A stretch of 23,010 nt of DNA from a virus, in the IMG/VR virus record IMGVR_UViG_3300029319_008488, positions 1 to 23,010 of that record; one strand, written 5' to 3'. The notes beneath the pieces were generated by a model that saw only the letters and a program-made list of their open reading frames with translations, searched no databases and had not been told where the DNA came from. Shown in pieces: positions 14,389 through 22,621 of the stretch (the stretch's first letter is position 1; the number at the start of each line of letters is the position of its first letter). Position numbers and translations under genes: made by a program.

Positions 14389-15129
14389 TTGAAAAAAGTT
14401 GGTGTCATAGGTATAAAACAATCTTTCGAAGATGAGGGAGTTTTAGATAAAGATTTGGTTACAATCAGTCAATTATGTAAACTGACCGAGTTAGAGTTGA
14501 GTGTCAAGATTGGTGGTTGTGAAGCAATATCTGATATTTATAGGTGTGTAGACTTAGATGTAGATTCTATTGTCGCACCTATGATAGAGTCAACATTTGG
14601 ATTACAAAAATTTACCGAATCAATAACAAATAATCTCAATGAATATAACAAGTCTAATACAAAATATTTTATTAACATAGAGAGTAGACAGGCATTTGAG
14701 AATATTAATTCAATATTAGAATCACCTTCATCTAAAACACTTAATGGTATAGTAGTAGGTCGTTCTGATTTAACAAAGTCATTTGGGTATGGTAAACAAG
14801 AAGTTATGTCAGAGCATATATGTGAAGTGGTTAGAACAATATTAGAGAAAGCTAAAAGGTTAGGATTAAAAACATATATGGGTGGAAATATAGGTAAGTC
14901 GAGTGTAGAATTCATAAAAGACTTATTTGAAAAGGATTTATTAGATTGTATTGAAACAAGAAATGTTATATTAAAACTTAATAAAGATAATGTTAATAAC
15001 TTGTTTGAGACAATTAAATCTATGTTAAATTTTGAATCTGAGTGGTTAGAGTATAAACACAAACACTATTCAAAGTTTTCAAAGAGTTATTTAAACAGAA
15101 GTAAAGAAATAAAAAATAGATTAGTATGA
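14389..15129 (+). CDS. HpcH/HpaI-type aldolase (citrate lyase family)
   Basis: This is a TIM-barrel aldolase: VGVIGIKQSFEDEG at the start, LSVKIGGCEAISDIYRC, SIVAPMIEST, KYFINIESRQAF with the metal-binding Glu strand, and GIVVGRSDLTKSFG as the R-x-D-L loop. Members make or split carbon bonds with pyruvate or phosphoenolpyruvate-like enolates. Beside a CMP-sugar synthetase it could build a 3-deoxy-ulosonic acid, but that is inference. The shown start is TTG 14389 (246 aa). The frame is open back to ATT 14359, which overlaps the previous stop and has GAGGA at 14345-14349. That start would add IKKLTENLKS, which fits the family N-terminus better. The stop overlaps the next gene as ATGA. Confidence 0.78.
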   Translation: MKKVGVIGIKQSFEDEGVLDKDLVTISQLCKLTELELSVKIGGCEAISDIYRCVDLDVDSIVAPMIESTFGLQKFTESITNNLNEYNKSNTKYFINIESRQAFENINSILESPSSKTLNGIVVGRSDLTKSFGYGKQEVMSEHICEVVRTILEKAKRLGLKTYMGGNIGKSSVEFIKDLFEKDLLDCIETRNVILKLNKDNVNNLFETIKSMLNFESEWLEYKHKHYSKFSKSYLNRSKEIKNRLV

Positions 15130-16250
15130 CAAGACCAGAACAATTACAAGAACTACTTCACACAAATCAGTATTTTAAAATGATTTGTGGAGCAGGTAAT
15201 GAAGATACAGAAGAGGTTAGAAGACTTACTATGATTTATACATTAGCAGGTGCCAAAGGATTTGATATATCTGCGACACCCGAAGTGGTAAAGGCAGCTA
15301 TGAATGGTATCGATAGGGCATATGACATTTCAAGTAAGTTTAATATTGATATCGGTATTAGACCTTACATAATGGTTAGTGTTGGAATGCCAGGTGACCA
15401 TCACGTTAGAAAAGCACTAATAAATGATGACACTTGTATCAAGTGTGGTTTATGTGTTGCACCAGTTTGTCCAACGGAGGCAATAGAACCAATTCAAATC
15501 AGAGTAGAGACTGCTTTTGTTATAACTGAAAAGTGTATAGGTTGTGGTGCTTGTAGTGCGGTGTGTCCCATTGTAGAGTGTATAACATATAGTCATAATG
15601 ATAAGTTGTTAGAGGAACTACTTCCACATTGTATTGAGTTAGGTGCAGAAAATATAGAACTACATGCTGCAGTTGCAGAAACTGATGTCATAATGAAAGA
15701 GTGGGAAACCGTGGTAAAATCGAATCCAAATGGACACAATAGTATGTGTTTGGATAGATTACATATTGGGAACTTTGGACTAAAAGATAGGATTGAAAAA
15801 GCATTAGATATGACTAAAGACGGATTGATGATATTACAAGCTGATGGATATCCAATGAGTGGCGGTCAAGATGATTATAATACAACATTACAAGCAGTTG
15901 CAACAGCAGATGTTGTAAATAAAAACTTTAATATGAAACTACATAAAAAGACAAAAGAATTATTATACAAAAGAAGAAGAAAGATAAATGTGGTTTTGTC
16001 AGGTGGAACAAATACATTGACTTCAGACTTAGCAGTTCAGAGTAATGTAAGATTCCAAGGAGTTGCAGTAGGGACATTTGCAAGAAACTTAGTTTATAAT
16101 CACATCAAAGAGAAATATTCATATGAAGATAATAAATTCTATGATGATTATGATAATATAGAAGAAGCAGTCAAGATTGCACAAAACTTGGTAGATAGTA
16201 ATATAAATAAAGGTGAAAGTTATGTCGAAAACACTCGTATTTGCAGTTGA
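15126..16250 (+). CDS. LdpA-like iron-sulfur TIM-barrel protein
   Basis: This 374-aa protein has a TIM-barrel-like start (MICGAGNEDTEEVRRLTM, then LAGAKGFDISATPEVVKAA) and end (VVLSGGTNTLTSDLA, 289-303, then GVAVGTFAR). Inserted between them are two ferredoxin-type [4Fe-4S] motifs: C104-x2-C107-x2-C110-x4-C115-P and C137-x2-C140-x2-C143-x3-C147-P. The start (ICGA, LAGA, D-I-x-A-x-P-E-V-V) and the MVSV segment before the clusters resemble cyanobacterial LdpA, a redox-linked protein known for changing circadian period; similar proteins of unknown role occur more widely. It could be a redox enzyme acting on a sugar or acid intermediate. It overlaps the aldolase by ATGA, which suggests the two work together. 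A role in a host clock is not supported. Confidence 0.72.
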   Translation: MTRPEQLQELLHTNQYFKMICGAGNEDTEEVRRLTMIYTLAGAKGFDISATPEVVKAAMNGIDRAYDISSKFNIDIGIRPYIMVSVGMPGDHHVRKALINDDTCIKCGLCVAPVCPTEAIEPIQIRVETAFVITEKCIGCGACSAVCPIVECITYSHNDKLLEELLPHCIELGAENIELHAAVAETDVIMKEWETVVKSNPNGHNSMCLDRLHIGNFGLKDRIEKALDMTKDGLMILQADGYPMSGGQDDYNTTLQAVATADVVNKNFNMKLHKKTKELLYKRRRKINVVLSGGTNTLTSDLAVQSNVRFQGVAVGTFARNLVYNHIKEKYSYEDNKFYDDYDNIEEAVKIAQNLVDSNINKGESYVENTRICS

Positions 16251-16593
16251 TTTTGATGGTTGTTTGGTTGAGTTTGATTTTCCAAGAATAGGCGAACAGA
16301 CTGAAAAGCAAAAAGAACTGATGAAAGTTTTAAAAGAATTACAGAAAAAAGGACATAAACTAATTTTATGGACAAGTAGAGGTGAACCTGCATTACAAGA
16401 GTCAAAAGATTGGTGTAATGAACAAGGATTGAAGTTTGATTCTTTTCAAGTAAATCCATTTACAGAAAAGTTATCAGGTCCAAGTCCTAAAATAGTTGCA
16501 GACTATTATATTGATGATAAAGCATTAGAGTTTGGTAATGATGAGTCAAGAGACAGAACTCTACTTTTATTAGGGAGATTATTAGATGAATAG
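16222..16593 (+). CDS. HAD-superfamily hydrolase (BT0820-like phosphatase)
   Basis: This 123-aa protein has motif I VFAVDFDGCLV (D10 nucleophile, D12 acid), motif II ILWTSRG (T51 or S52), K90 before IVADYYIDDKA, and D98-D99 as motif IV. It lacks a cap domain and matches the small BT0820-type HAD phosphatases. In this setting it could remove phosphate from a sugar-acid phosphate, as KdsC does in Kdo synthesis, but such enzymes are also common as phage nucleotide phosphatases. ATG 16222 with AAGGTG (16210-16215) is preferred over the GTG at 16213. It overlaps the LdpA-like gene by 29 bases and the next gene by 8. Confidence 0.8.
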   Translation: MSKTLVFAVDFDGCLVEFDFPRIGEQTEKQKELMKVLKELQKKGHKLILWTSRGEPALQESKDWCNEQGLKFDSFQVNPFTEKLSGPSPKIVADYYIDDKALEFGNDESRDRTLLLLGRLLDE

Positions 16594-17266
16594 AAAAAAG
16601 ATAACGGCGGTAGTTCCTATAAGAAAAGGTTCTCAAAGAATAATAAATAAAAACTTTAAACCATTTGCAGAAAAGAATTTATTAGAAGTTAAATTAGATA
16701 CCTTAACTAAAATAGATACCATAGATGAGATTATTGTTAACACAGATTCACAAAGGGCTATGGACATAGCAGATAAGTATGGTGTTAGTAAAAAAGAAAG
16801 AGAACCATATTTTGCCAGTTCAGAGTGCACCAATAGTGAATTCTTTGAAAATATGGCAGAAACAACGGACACAGATTATTTAATTTATAGTCCTTGCACA
16901 GCACCATTGGTGAAAGAAAAAACCTATTATGATTTCATCAACAGATTTATTAATGGTATTGATAACGGATACGACAGTTTGACTACCGTAAATGTATTAA
17001 AACACCATATGTGGTTAAATGGAAAACCATTGAACTATGACCCAAAGAATTCACCAAATACACAAGATTTGCCAGACATATACAAATTAACTTATAGTAT
17101 TTCTATAATTGAAAGAAATGCTATGTTAGAACATAAAAATATAGTTGGTAATTCACCACATTTTTACGAGATTGATGATGTAGAGGGTGTTGATGTTGAT
17201 AACCAAATTGATTTTGATTTTGCAGAATTTCTATACAAAAGGTTGAAGAGTGAAAAATCTAACTGA
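16586..17266 (+). CDS. Acylneuraminate/KDO-type cytidylyltransferase (CMP-sugar synthetase)
   Basis: This 226-aa protein has the nucleotide-binding signature VVPIRKGSQRIINKNFKPF (9-27), a variant of P-A-R-x-G-S-x-x-I-x-x-K-N, then EIIVNTDSQ (48-56) and, near the end, DDVEGVDVDNQIDFDFAE (197-214), the Asp cluster for Mg and CTP. This is typical of NeuA, LegF and KdsB-like enzymes, which join CMP from CTP to a nonulosonic or 3-deoxy acid sugar. The exact sugar cannot be told. AGGGAG at 16572-16577 is the ribosome binding site for ATG 16586. The gene overlaps the HAD phosphatase and the DUF115 gene, so all are co-expressed. Supports a CMP-sugar product of the cassette. Confidence 0.85.
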   Translation: MNRKKITAVVPIRKGSQRIINKNFKPFAEKNLLEVKLDTLTKIDTIDEIIVNTDSQRAMDIADKYGVSKKEREPYFASSECTNSEFFENMAETTDTDYLIYSPCTAPLVKEKTYYDFINRFINGIDNGYDSLTTVNVLKHHMWLNGKPLNYDPKNSPNTQDLPDIYKLTYSISIIERNAMLEHKNIVGNSPHFYEIDDVEGVDVDNQIDFDFAEFLYKRLKSEKSN

Positions 17267-17948
17267 TTTATTTTGTAAGTATGAAGACCAAGATATATAT
17301 GTAATTACAGGTGGCCCTTCATTAAACTATATTGACAAGAGTTTCTTTGAGGGCAAAGTTGTAATAGGTGTCAATGATATATTCAGATACTTTAGATGTG
17401 ATTATGTTGTTGTAAAAGATTGTATGGAAGAACCAAGATTTACAAGACTGACAGAAGAACTAAAAGAAAAGGACATACCTTTAATTTATAGTGAGTATCA
17501 TAAGGGACACAGGTCAGAGGGACTAAATGAAATAGATAATCCAAATTCTTATATGTTTAAACATAATCCAAGAGAAGAAGGAAGAGACTTCATTGATGAG
17601 ATATCTGAATTAGAAGGTGATGAAATATTAGTTTCAAGGTCAACAATAACAAGTGCAATACATTTGGCTGCATATATGGGTGCAAAGAATATTATTTTAT
17701 GTGGACACGATGGTGGTGAAATAGATGGTGAACAATATTATAAGGGTTATGTTAAAGAAGATTGGAAGTCAGCTAGTAATTGGAGTGGATTGAAAGATTT
17801 TTTAGTAAAAGCAGAACAAGAGACAATGATTTTAAAAGAGGTATTGAAGAATCAAGGTATAGTCGTATGTTCTTTAAATCCATTTATCAATTTAAGATTA
17901 GAGGGTAATAAATTTGATACATACACAATATCGGAGTATAAAGTATGA
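17250..17948 (+). CDS. DUF115 / MptE-like protein (possible Maf-type or sialyltransferase-like)
   Basis: This 232-aa protein shows the DUF115 pattern: DIYVITGGPSLNYID (15-29), VVIGVNDIFRYF (37-48), YVVVKDC (52-58), SRSTITSAIHLAAYMGAKNI (129-148) and ILCGHDGGE (149-157). Archaeal MptE makes a pterin pyrophosphate, while bacterial Maf proteins with the same domain move pseudaminic or legionaminic acid from CMP to flagellin; GT42 sialyltransferases have a similar G-x-G-P-S-L start. Next to a CMP-sugar synthetase a transfer role is plausible, but not shown. The start is GTG 17250 with AAAAGG (17237-17242) before it, since no in-frame ATG precedes the GGPSL motif. It overlaps the PIG-L gene as ATGA. 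Confidence 0.72.
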   Translation: MKNLTDLFCKYEDQDIYVITGGPSLNYIDKSFFEGKVVIGVNDIFRYFRCDYVVVKDCMEEPRFTRLTEELKEKDIPLIYSEYHKGHRSEGLNEIDNPNSYMFKHNPREEGRDFIDEISELEGDEILVSRSTITSAIHLAAYMGAKNIILCGHDGGEIDGEQYYKGYVKEDWKSASNWSGLKDFLVKAEQETMILKEVLKNQGIVVCSLNPFINLRLEGNKFDTYTISEYKV

Positions 17949-18592
17949 ATATATTGGCAATAGGTTCACATCACGATGATGTAGAGTTTGGTTGTTTTGG
18001 AACACTAAGTAAACACAAAGAAAATGGAGACAATGTATATGTGGTTGTTATGTCTAATGGTTTGTTAAAACATACCGTGACCAATAAAATAATTAGAGAG
18101 GTAGAAACTACCACTAATGAAACAAAGTGTGCTATGAAAGTATTGGGGGTTGATTGGTTTCAATTGAATTTCCAAGATACTGAAGTTCCTTTTAATGTTG
18201 AGTCCATATCTAAAATAGAGAGATTAATTGATAAACTATCTATTGATACGGTTTACACTCATTGGGCAGGTGATACTCATCAAGACCACATCAATACTTT
18301 GAAGTCAACTTTATCTGCTTGTCGAGGTGTAGATAATGTATTGTGTTATGAACAAGTTCCATTACCAAGAGTTACGAATGTTTATCCAGTTGCAAACTAC
18401 TATGTAGATATTACGGGCAAACATTTTGATAAAAAAATAGAAGCATCTAAATGTCATAAGTCTCAAATTAAAAAATATGATGATGTAGGTTATGATGTAA
18501 TTGATGGATTAGAAGTTATGGCAAGATATCGTGGTAATCAATGTGGTGTTAAACACGCTGAAGCATTTGATGTTTTGAAAATGAAATGGTAA
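17945..18592 (+). CDS. PIG-L / LmbE-family deacetylase
   Basis: This 215-aa protein has the zinc motif at the start, AIGSHHDDVEFGCFGTL (5-21), a variant of A-H-P-D-D with H9 and D12 as ligands and D11 as base, and the second motif THQDHINTLKST with H112 and H115 (residues 111-122). Members remove N-acetyl groups from sugars such as GlcNAc-PI, mycothiol precursors or antibiotic amino sugars. Here it probably deacetylates an amino sugar made by the cassette. Length is normal for the family. It overlaps the previous gene by ATGA and the WbqC-like gene by 7 bases. Confidence 0.9.
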   Translation: MNILAIGSHHDDVEFGCFGTLSKHKENGDNVYVVVMSNGLLKHTVTNKIIREVETTTNETKCAMKVLGVDWFQLNFQDTEVPFNVESISKIERLIDKLSIDTVYTHWAGDTHQDHINTLKSTLSACRGVDNVLCYEQVPLPRVTNVYPVANYYVDITGKHFDKKIEASKCHKSQIKKYDDVGYDVIDGLEVMARYRGNQCGVKHAEAFDVLKMKW

Positions 18593-19164
18593 TAGGAATA
18601 CATCAACCAGAACACTTTCCATATTTGGGCTTTTTTCAAAAAATGTCTAAGTGTGATATATTTGTAATATTGGATAATGTAAAGTTCAAAAAGAATAATT
18701 TTCAGAATCGTAATAAATTTTTGAATCATAGAGGGGAAGAGGAGTGGTTTACCGTGCCAGTTGGTAAAAAGTCAAATAGTATGTTGATAAATGAAATTAA
18801 AGTTCAAGATGGTGTATGGAGAAAAAAGATTAAAAAACAATTATCACAGAGATTTCCTATGATTGATATTGAGCATGTATATGACCACGATACCTTAGTT
18901 AAAATTAATATGAGTAGTATTGGGTATTGTGCACTTAAATTAGGGATGAGTCCACCAACACTAATATATAGTTCAGATTTAGGTGTAGAGGGAACTAAAA
19001 CTGAACTACTATATAATATATGTAAAGAATTAAAAGGAACAAAGTATATTAGTGGTCAAGGTGGAATAGATTATTTAGATACTGACAACTATTTTAAAGA
19101 TATAGAATTAGAGATATTTAAACCAGAAGTAAAAGATTACTTCACAACACTACAACACATATGA
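18586..19164 (+). CDS. WbqC-like protein
   Basis: This 192-aa protein begins IGIHQPEHFPYLGFFQKM (3-20), followed by VILDNVKFKKNNFQNRNKFL and EWFTVPVGKK, and has ISGQGGIDYLD near residues 154-164. These are the marks of the WbqC family found in O-antigen gene clusters, thought to act on an acylated amino sugar in nonulosonate or related sugar pathways, though the chemistry is poorly known. It is slightly shorter than most. The ATG lies inside the end of the PIG-L gene, and its stop overlaps the next ATG, so it belongs to the same cassette. Confidence 0.87.
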   Translation: MVIGIHQPEHFPYLGFFQKMSKCDIFVILDNVKFKKNNFQNRNKFLNHRGEEEWFTVPVGKKSNSMLINEIKVQDGVWRKKIKKQLSQRFPMIDIEHVYDHDTLVKINMSSIGYCALKLGMSPPTLIYSSDLGVEGTKTELLYNICKELKGTKYISGQGGIDYLDTDNYFKDIELEIFKPEVKDYFTTLQHI

Positions 19165-20009
19165 TATTATACATACAAACACCAGCAACACCAAGAAGTG
19201 ATTTACACGATAAATGCATTAGACTTATGATGAAAGAGTTAGACAACTTAGATAGGTTTACACAAATTCGTTGGTTCGTAAATATAGATGTGATAGAAGG
19301 AAAAGCAGGAAATCATAAGTGGGAAGATTACAAAAATACTGAAGAAAACTTTTATGATATTTTAAAAGAACTTAATAAAACAGAAATGTTTGTCAATGTA
19401 TCTAATGAACCTTGTTTTTATCTGGCATTTAGAACTTTATTCAAAGGAGTAAGAAACGATATCATATCACAACAACTTAGTCAAGACAATTATTGTGTTA
19501 TGTGGTTGGAAGATGATTGGGAATTCACAGATTTAGATATGTTCAAAGATAAATTAAATGAATTTTTAGACAACGATATTTATCAAGTATTAACCTTAAA
19601 TGGAGCAGATGGAATACCTTCGACAGAACATAAAGGTAAACTTAATATGGGAGGAAATCCTGATATAATAAGAGGAGAAGTTTTTGAAATGTTTGATGAC
19701 TTGGATTGGGATAAAGGAAACAAGAGAGACCCTGAGTTCATTAGAAAAGAAGAAGTATTTTTTAAAAACATTTGGGAAGACCCATATCCAAATATGTCAG
19801 TTTCATCAAATCAGAAACTGAAAAGGGCGAATGAATCACAAGACGAGGTTGCTTATGGTTTAAACTATAAAGTGTTAACTTCTAATTGTGTTGATGGTGT
19901 TATTGGTGATGTTTGGAGAGAACGATTAAGAATACAAAAAAGTTGGGATTATAGTGAAAAAAGTGGTATTCTTGAAGATGAAAGTTATACTTATAAAAAA
20001 GGAGAATAA
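19161..20009 (+). CDS. GT-A-like glycosyltransferase
   Basis: This 282-aa protein has VMWLEDDWEF (113-122), where E117-D118-D119 is a typical metal-binding E-D-D site of GT-A enzymes, with YCV as the strand before it. NVSNEPCFYLAFRTLF comes before it, and YQVLTLNGADG after it. Proteins like this are found in sugar clusters of marine viruses, but the family is weakly defined. The C-terminal part (SQDEVAYGLNYKVLT, GDVWRERLRIQKSW) could close the acceptor site. Starts with ATGA overlap. Donor unknown. Confidence 0.62.
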   Translation: MILYIQTPATPRSDLHDKCIRLMMKELDNLDRFTQIRWFVNIDVIEGKAGNHKWEDYKNTEENFYDILKELNKTEMFVNVSNEPCFYLAFRTLFKGVRNDIISQQLSQDNYCVMWLEDDWEFTDLDMFKDKLNEFLDNDIYQVLTLNGADGIPSTEHKGKLNMGGNPDIIRGEVFEMFDDLDWDKGNKRDPEFIRKEEVFFKNIWEDPYPNMSVSSNQKLKRANESQDEVAYGLNYKVLTSNCVDGVIGDVWRERLRIQKSWDYSEKSGILEDESYTYKKGE

Positions 20010-20875
20010 TGGTTATGAAAAAGAATATATTAGTAACAGGTGGAGCAGGTTTTATCGGAACAAACCTAATCAAAAGGTTATTAAAAGACGGACACAATGT
20101 CGTAAGTCTTGATAACTATTCAACAGGTAAAAAAGAAAATGAACAAGAGGGTTGTGTATATCACGATGTAGATATCAGAGACGCAGTTGACTTTGACTTC
20201 TTTATGGAAAATCCAGATATCATTTATCATCTGGCAGCACTTCCAAGAATTCAACCATCATTTGAGTTTCCGGCATTGACTATGGAAATCGGTATGTTGG
20301 GAACTATGAATATATTAGAGTGGGCAAGAAACAAAGATTACAAACCTATGGTAATCTACGCTGGTTCATCATCAGTTCATAGTGGACATTATGAAAACCC
20401 TTACACTTTTTCAAAAGTAATGGGTGATGAACTTTGTATGGCATATAAAGAAATGTTTGGAGTTAATACCAAGATTTGTAGATTTTATAATGTATATGGC
20501 CCACATCAATTAACTGAGGGTGAGTATTGTACGGTAATTGGTATATTTGAAAGACAATATCAAGAGGGTGTAGAATTAACAATCACGGGTGATGGAACAC
20601 AAAGACGAGATTTTACACACGTCAATGATATCGTTGATGGATTGATATTGACATCTGAATCAGAAAGTTTTGAATTAGACTATGTCGAACTTGGTAGAGG
20701 ACACAATCACTCAATCAATGAGTTAGCAGAAATGTTTGGTTGTGGATACACATATATACCTAAAAGACCAGGTGAAGCAGAAGTAACACTTTGTGATATA
20801 TCACTTGCTAAAAAAGACATTGGATATGAACCAAAGGTAAATTTAGAAGACTATGTTAAGGAAGTTATAAAATGA
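20009..20875 (+). CDS. NAD-dependent sugar epimerase/dehydratase (extended SDR)
   Basis: This 288-aa protein has the Rossmann motif VTGGAGFIG (9-17), an acidic residue after the second strand (SLDNYSTG, 33-40), IYHLAALPRIQPS (72-84) and the active-site S121 with Y132-x3-K136 (PYTFSK). It resembles UDP-glucose or UDP-GlcNAc 4-epimerases and other nucleotide-sugar SDRs (RFYNVYGPHQ, DGTQRRDFTHVNDI). The exact reaction is not readable. The stop of the previous gene is fused to the start (TAATG), with AGGAGA (20000-20005) four to ten bases before the two possible ATGs (20009 and 20015). Confidence 0.9.
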   Translation: MVMKKNILVTGGAGFIGTNLIKRLLKDGHNVVSLDNYSTGKKENEQEGCVYHDVDIRDAVDFDFFMENPDIIYHLAALPRIQPSFEFPALTMEIGMLGTMNILEWARNKDYKPMVIYAGSSSVHSGHYENPYTFSKVMGDELCMAYKEMFGVNTKICRFYNVYGPHQLTEGEYCTVIGIFERQYQEGVELTITGDGTQRRDFTHVNDIVDGLILTSESESFELDYVELGRGHNHSINELAEMFGCGYTYIPKRPGEAEVTLCDISLAKKDIGYEPKVNLEDYVKEVIK

Positions 20876-21633
20876 AAAATGTAGTATTTATGACAGCGAT
20901 GGTTGATGCGCCAGATACATTGGAGTATACCGAGTGGTGTTATAAAACTTGGGAGTATTGGTGTAAAAAAAATGATGTAGAGTTGTTTATCTTGGAAGAC
21001 GAACTACAACCAAAGAAAAGTTCTAAAACAGAGATGGGTATGAAACCAACTTGGCAGAGATGGCATGTCCACGAAGTATTAGAAGCCAATAACATTGAAT
21101 ATGACCAAGTGGCATTAGTTGATGTTGATACTATGGTTCATTGGAATTGTCCAAACTTTTTCAATCAGACTAATGGTCAATTTAGTGCAGTCAGAGATAT
21201 TATCAATATTGGTTGGATACAACAAAGTATAGACGGATATCAAGATATGTTTCCAAATTTATTAGATTGGCCAGACTACTTTAATTGTGGATTCATTGTA
21301 ATGAGTAAAAAGCATAAAGAGTGGTGTAAATCAGTAACAGACTTTTATTACGAAAATGCAGATGAATTGAGAAGAAGACAACACGAGACGGTGAAGAAAG
21401 GTTCAGACCAAACACCAATCAACTATATGATAAGAAAAAGTGAACATAAAGTTAATTTACTCAATGAGAAATTTAATCATTCACATTTACATTTAAGGGG
21501 TGTATTACAAGATGACTTATTATGGAAAACAGGTTGGGTCTGGCATTTTAATGGATTTGAGAAATCACAAAGAACTAATGTTATGAAACAAATATGGGAA
21601 AGAATAGGAAGTAATTATGGTCTTAACCAATAA
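20872..21633 (+). CDS. GT8-like glycosyltransferase
   Basis: This 253-aa protein has VALVDVDTMVHW (80-91) with the D84-x-D86 metal site, YFNCGFIVMSKKH, and SDQTPINYMIR downstream, a layout seen in GT8/galactosyltransferase-like retaining enzymes such as glycogenin and LgtC relatives. The final part contains HLHLRG and WHFNG, which could be the metal-binding His and acceptor loop. Starts with ATGA overlap, AAGG upstream (20858-20861). Its acceptor and sugar are unknown. Confidence 0.75.
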   Translation: MKNVVFMTAMVDAPDTLEYTEWCYKTWEYWCKKNDVELFILEDELQPKKSSKTEMGMKPTWQRWHVHEVLEANNIEYDQVALVDVDTMVHWNCPNFFNQTNGQFSAVRDIINIGWIQQSIDGYQDMFPNLLDWPDYFNCGFIVMSKKHKEWCKSVTDFYYENADELRRRQHETVKKGSDQTPINYMIRKSEHKVNLLNEKFNHSHLHLRGVLQDDLLWKTGWVWHFNGFEKSQRTNVMKQIWERIGSNYGLNQ

Positions 21634-22621
21634 GTATGTTATAGGAACTCACGTGATGTGGTTTGAAATTGAGATGTATGAGGACTTTATTAAAGGTCTT
21701 GTAAATCTACTTGATACAAATATAGAAAATAAAAAAAATGTAACAATAGATTTGTGTTTTAATTTATTACAGCATTTTGAAAAAATTGATGAAGATATAG
21801 TAGATGAAGAATATTTAATGGTTCAATTTTTTAATGGTGTTCGTAAGATAGAAGATTTGGGTTTTGAAGTGATAACAAATGTAGTGAAAGGGGATGAGTT
21901 CTATTTTCACGCAGATTACAGAAGAGATTTGAATTACAATTATTGTAAGAAAGTGGACTATGTAATGTGGGGTGAAACAGATAGTTTCTTTCCTAAAGAA
22001 GCATTTTGGGGATTGGAGACATTATCAAAATATACTGAACAACAAAATATTCATAGATACATAGCATGTTTCGGTGATAGAAAAATGTGGGATAGTAGTT
22101 GGGACGCCACAGTTCATAATGATTATGTTGATGTAGAATTTGTTGATGATGACAAACAACACTTAAATCTAAACCAAGCAAAATCACCATTACCTATTGA
22201 AACTATGAATAAAATAAATGAAAAAGTAGAAGAATTTGATATAGGAATGATTCAATATCCAAAATTAGATGGTAGTTGTTTAGTAATATCATCAGACTTA
22301 ATAAAGTTTGGTGTTAATATACCACCTTGTATGATTTATAATGATGACCACGGATTATCAATAATGTCAGAAAAACTATTAGGTAAAGAATATAAACAAT
22401 TTGTATTTAAAAACTTATTAAAAGTCCACGCCAGAAGACATCCTAACAAAAGATTATATGTAATGGAGGAAGATAATCCAAATGCATTTGGAGATAAAAA
22501 GAATGAAAAGTTCAATACATTCAAAAACTTATCGGATAGAAATATACAGACTTTGATTAGTTCATCAAATGATAAGTTTTTTGAGTATAAAGATTTTAAA
22601 AAAATGACGGAGAAGAAATGA
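21617..22621 (+). CDS. Glycosyltransferase-like protein
   Basis: This 334-aa protein shows a GT-A-like arrangement: KYVIGTHVMWFEIEM at the start, DYVMWGETDSFFP (114-126) with a possible E-x-D metal site, then IPPCMIYNDDHGLSIMSEKLL and KVHARRHPNKR near the end, a metal-His pattern seen in such enzymes. The middle is not recognised. It overlaps the GT8-like gene by 17 bases and the gmd gene as ATGA. A weak family call; a glycan-related role rests mainly on the neighbours. Confidence 0.55.
   Translation: MVLTNKYVIGTHVMWFEIEMYEDFIKGLVNLLDTNIENKKNVTIDLCFNLLQHFEKIDEDIVDEEYLMVQFFNGVRKIEDLGFEVITNVVKGDEFYFHADYRRDLNYNYCKKVDYVMWGETDSFFPKEAFWGLETLSKYTEQQNIHRYIACFGDRKMWDSSWDATVHNDYVDVEFVDDDKQHLNLNQAKSPLPIETMNKINEKVEEFDIGMIQYPKLDGSCLVISSDLIKFGVNIPPCMIYNDDHGLSIMSEKLLGKEYKQFVFKNLLKVHARRHPNKRLYVMEEDNPNAFGDKKNEKFNTFKNLSDRNIQTLISSSNDKFFEYKDFKKMTEKK

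Noticed and set aside
14538-15062. A 174-aa open frame on the minus strand
   Set aside because: It is antisense to the aldolase, has no recognisable domain, and the + strand frame has clear family motifs.
16202-16209. TATAAATA upstream of the HAD gene, and again at 8591-8598, as T4-type late promoters
   Set aside because: In DNA this rich in A and T several copies are expected by chance; both lie inside coding sequence and one is in the middle of the nuclease gene.
15126-16250. LdpA-like protein as proof of a cyanobacterial host or a clock function
   Set aside because: No photosynthesis or clock gene is seen, and the gene is coupled to a sugar-type aldolase; similar Fe-S proteins occur outside cyanobacteria.
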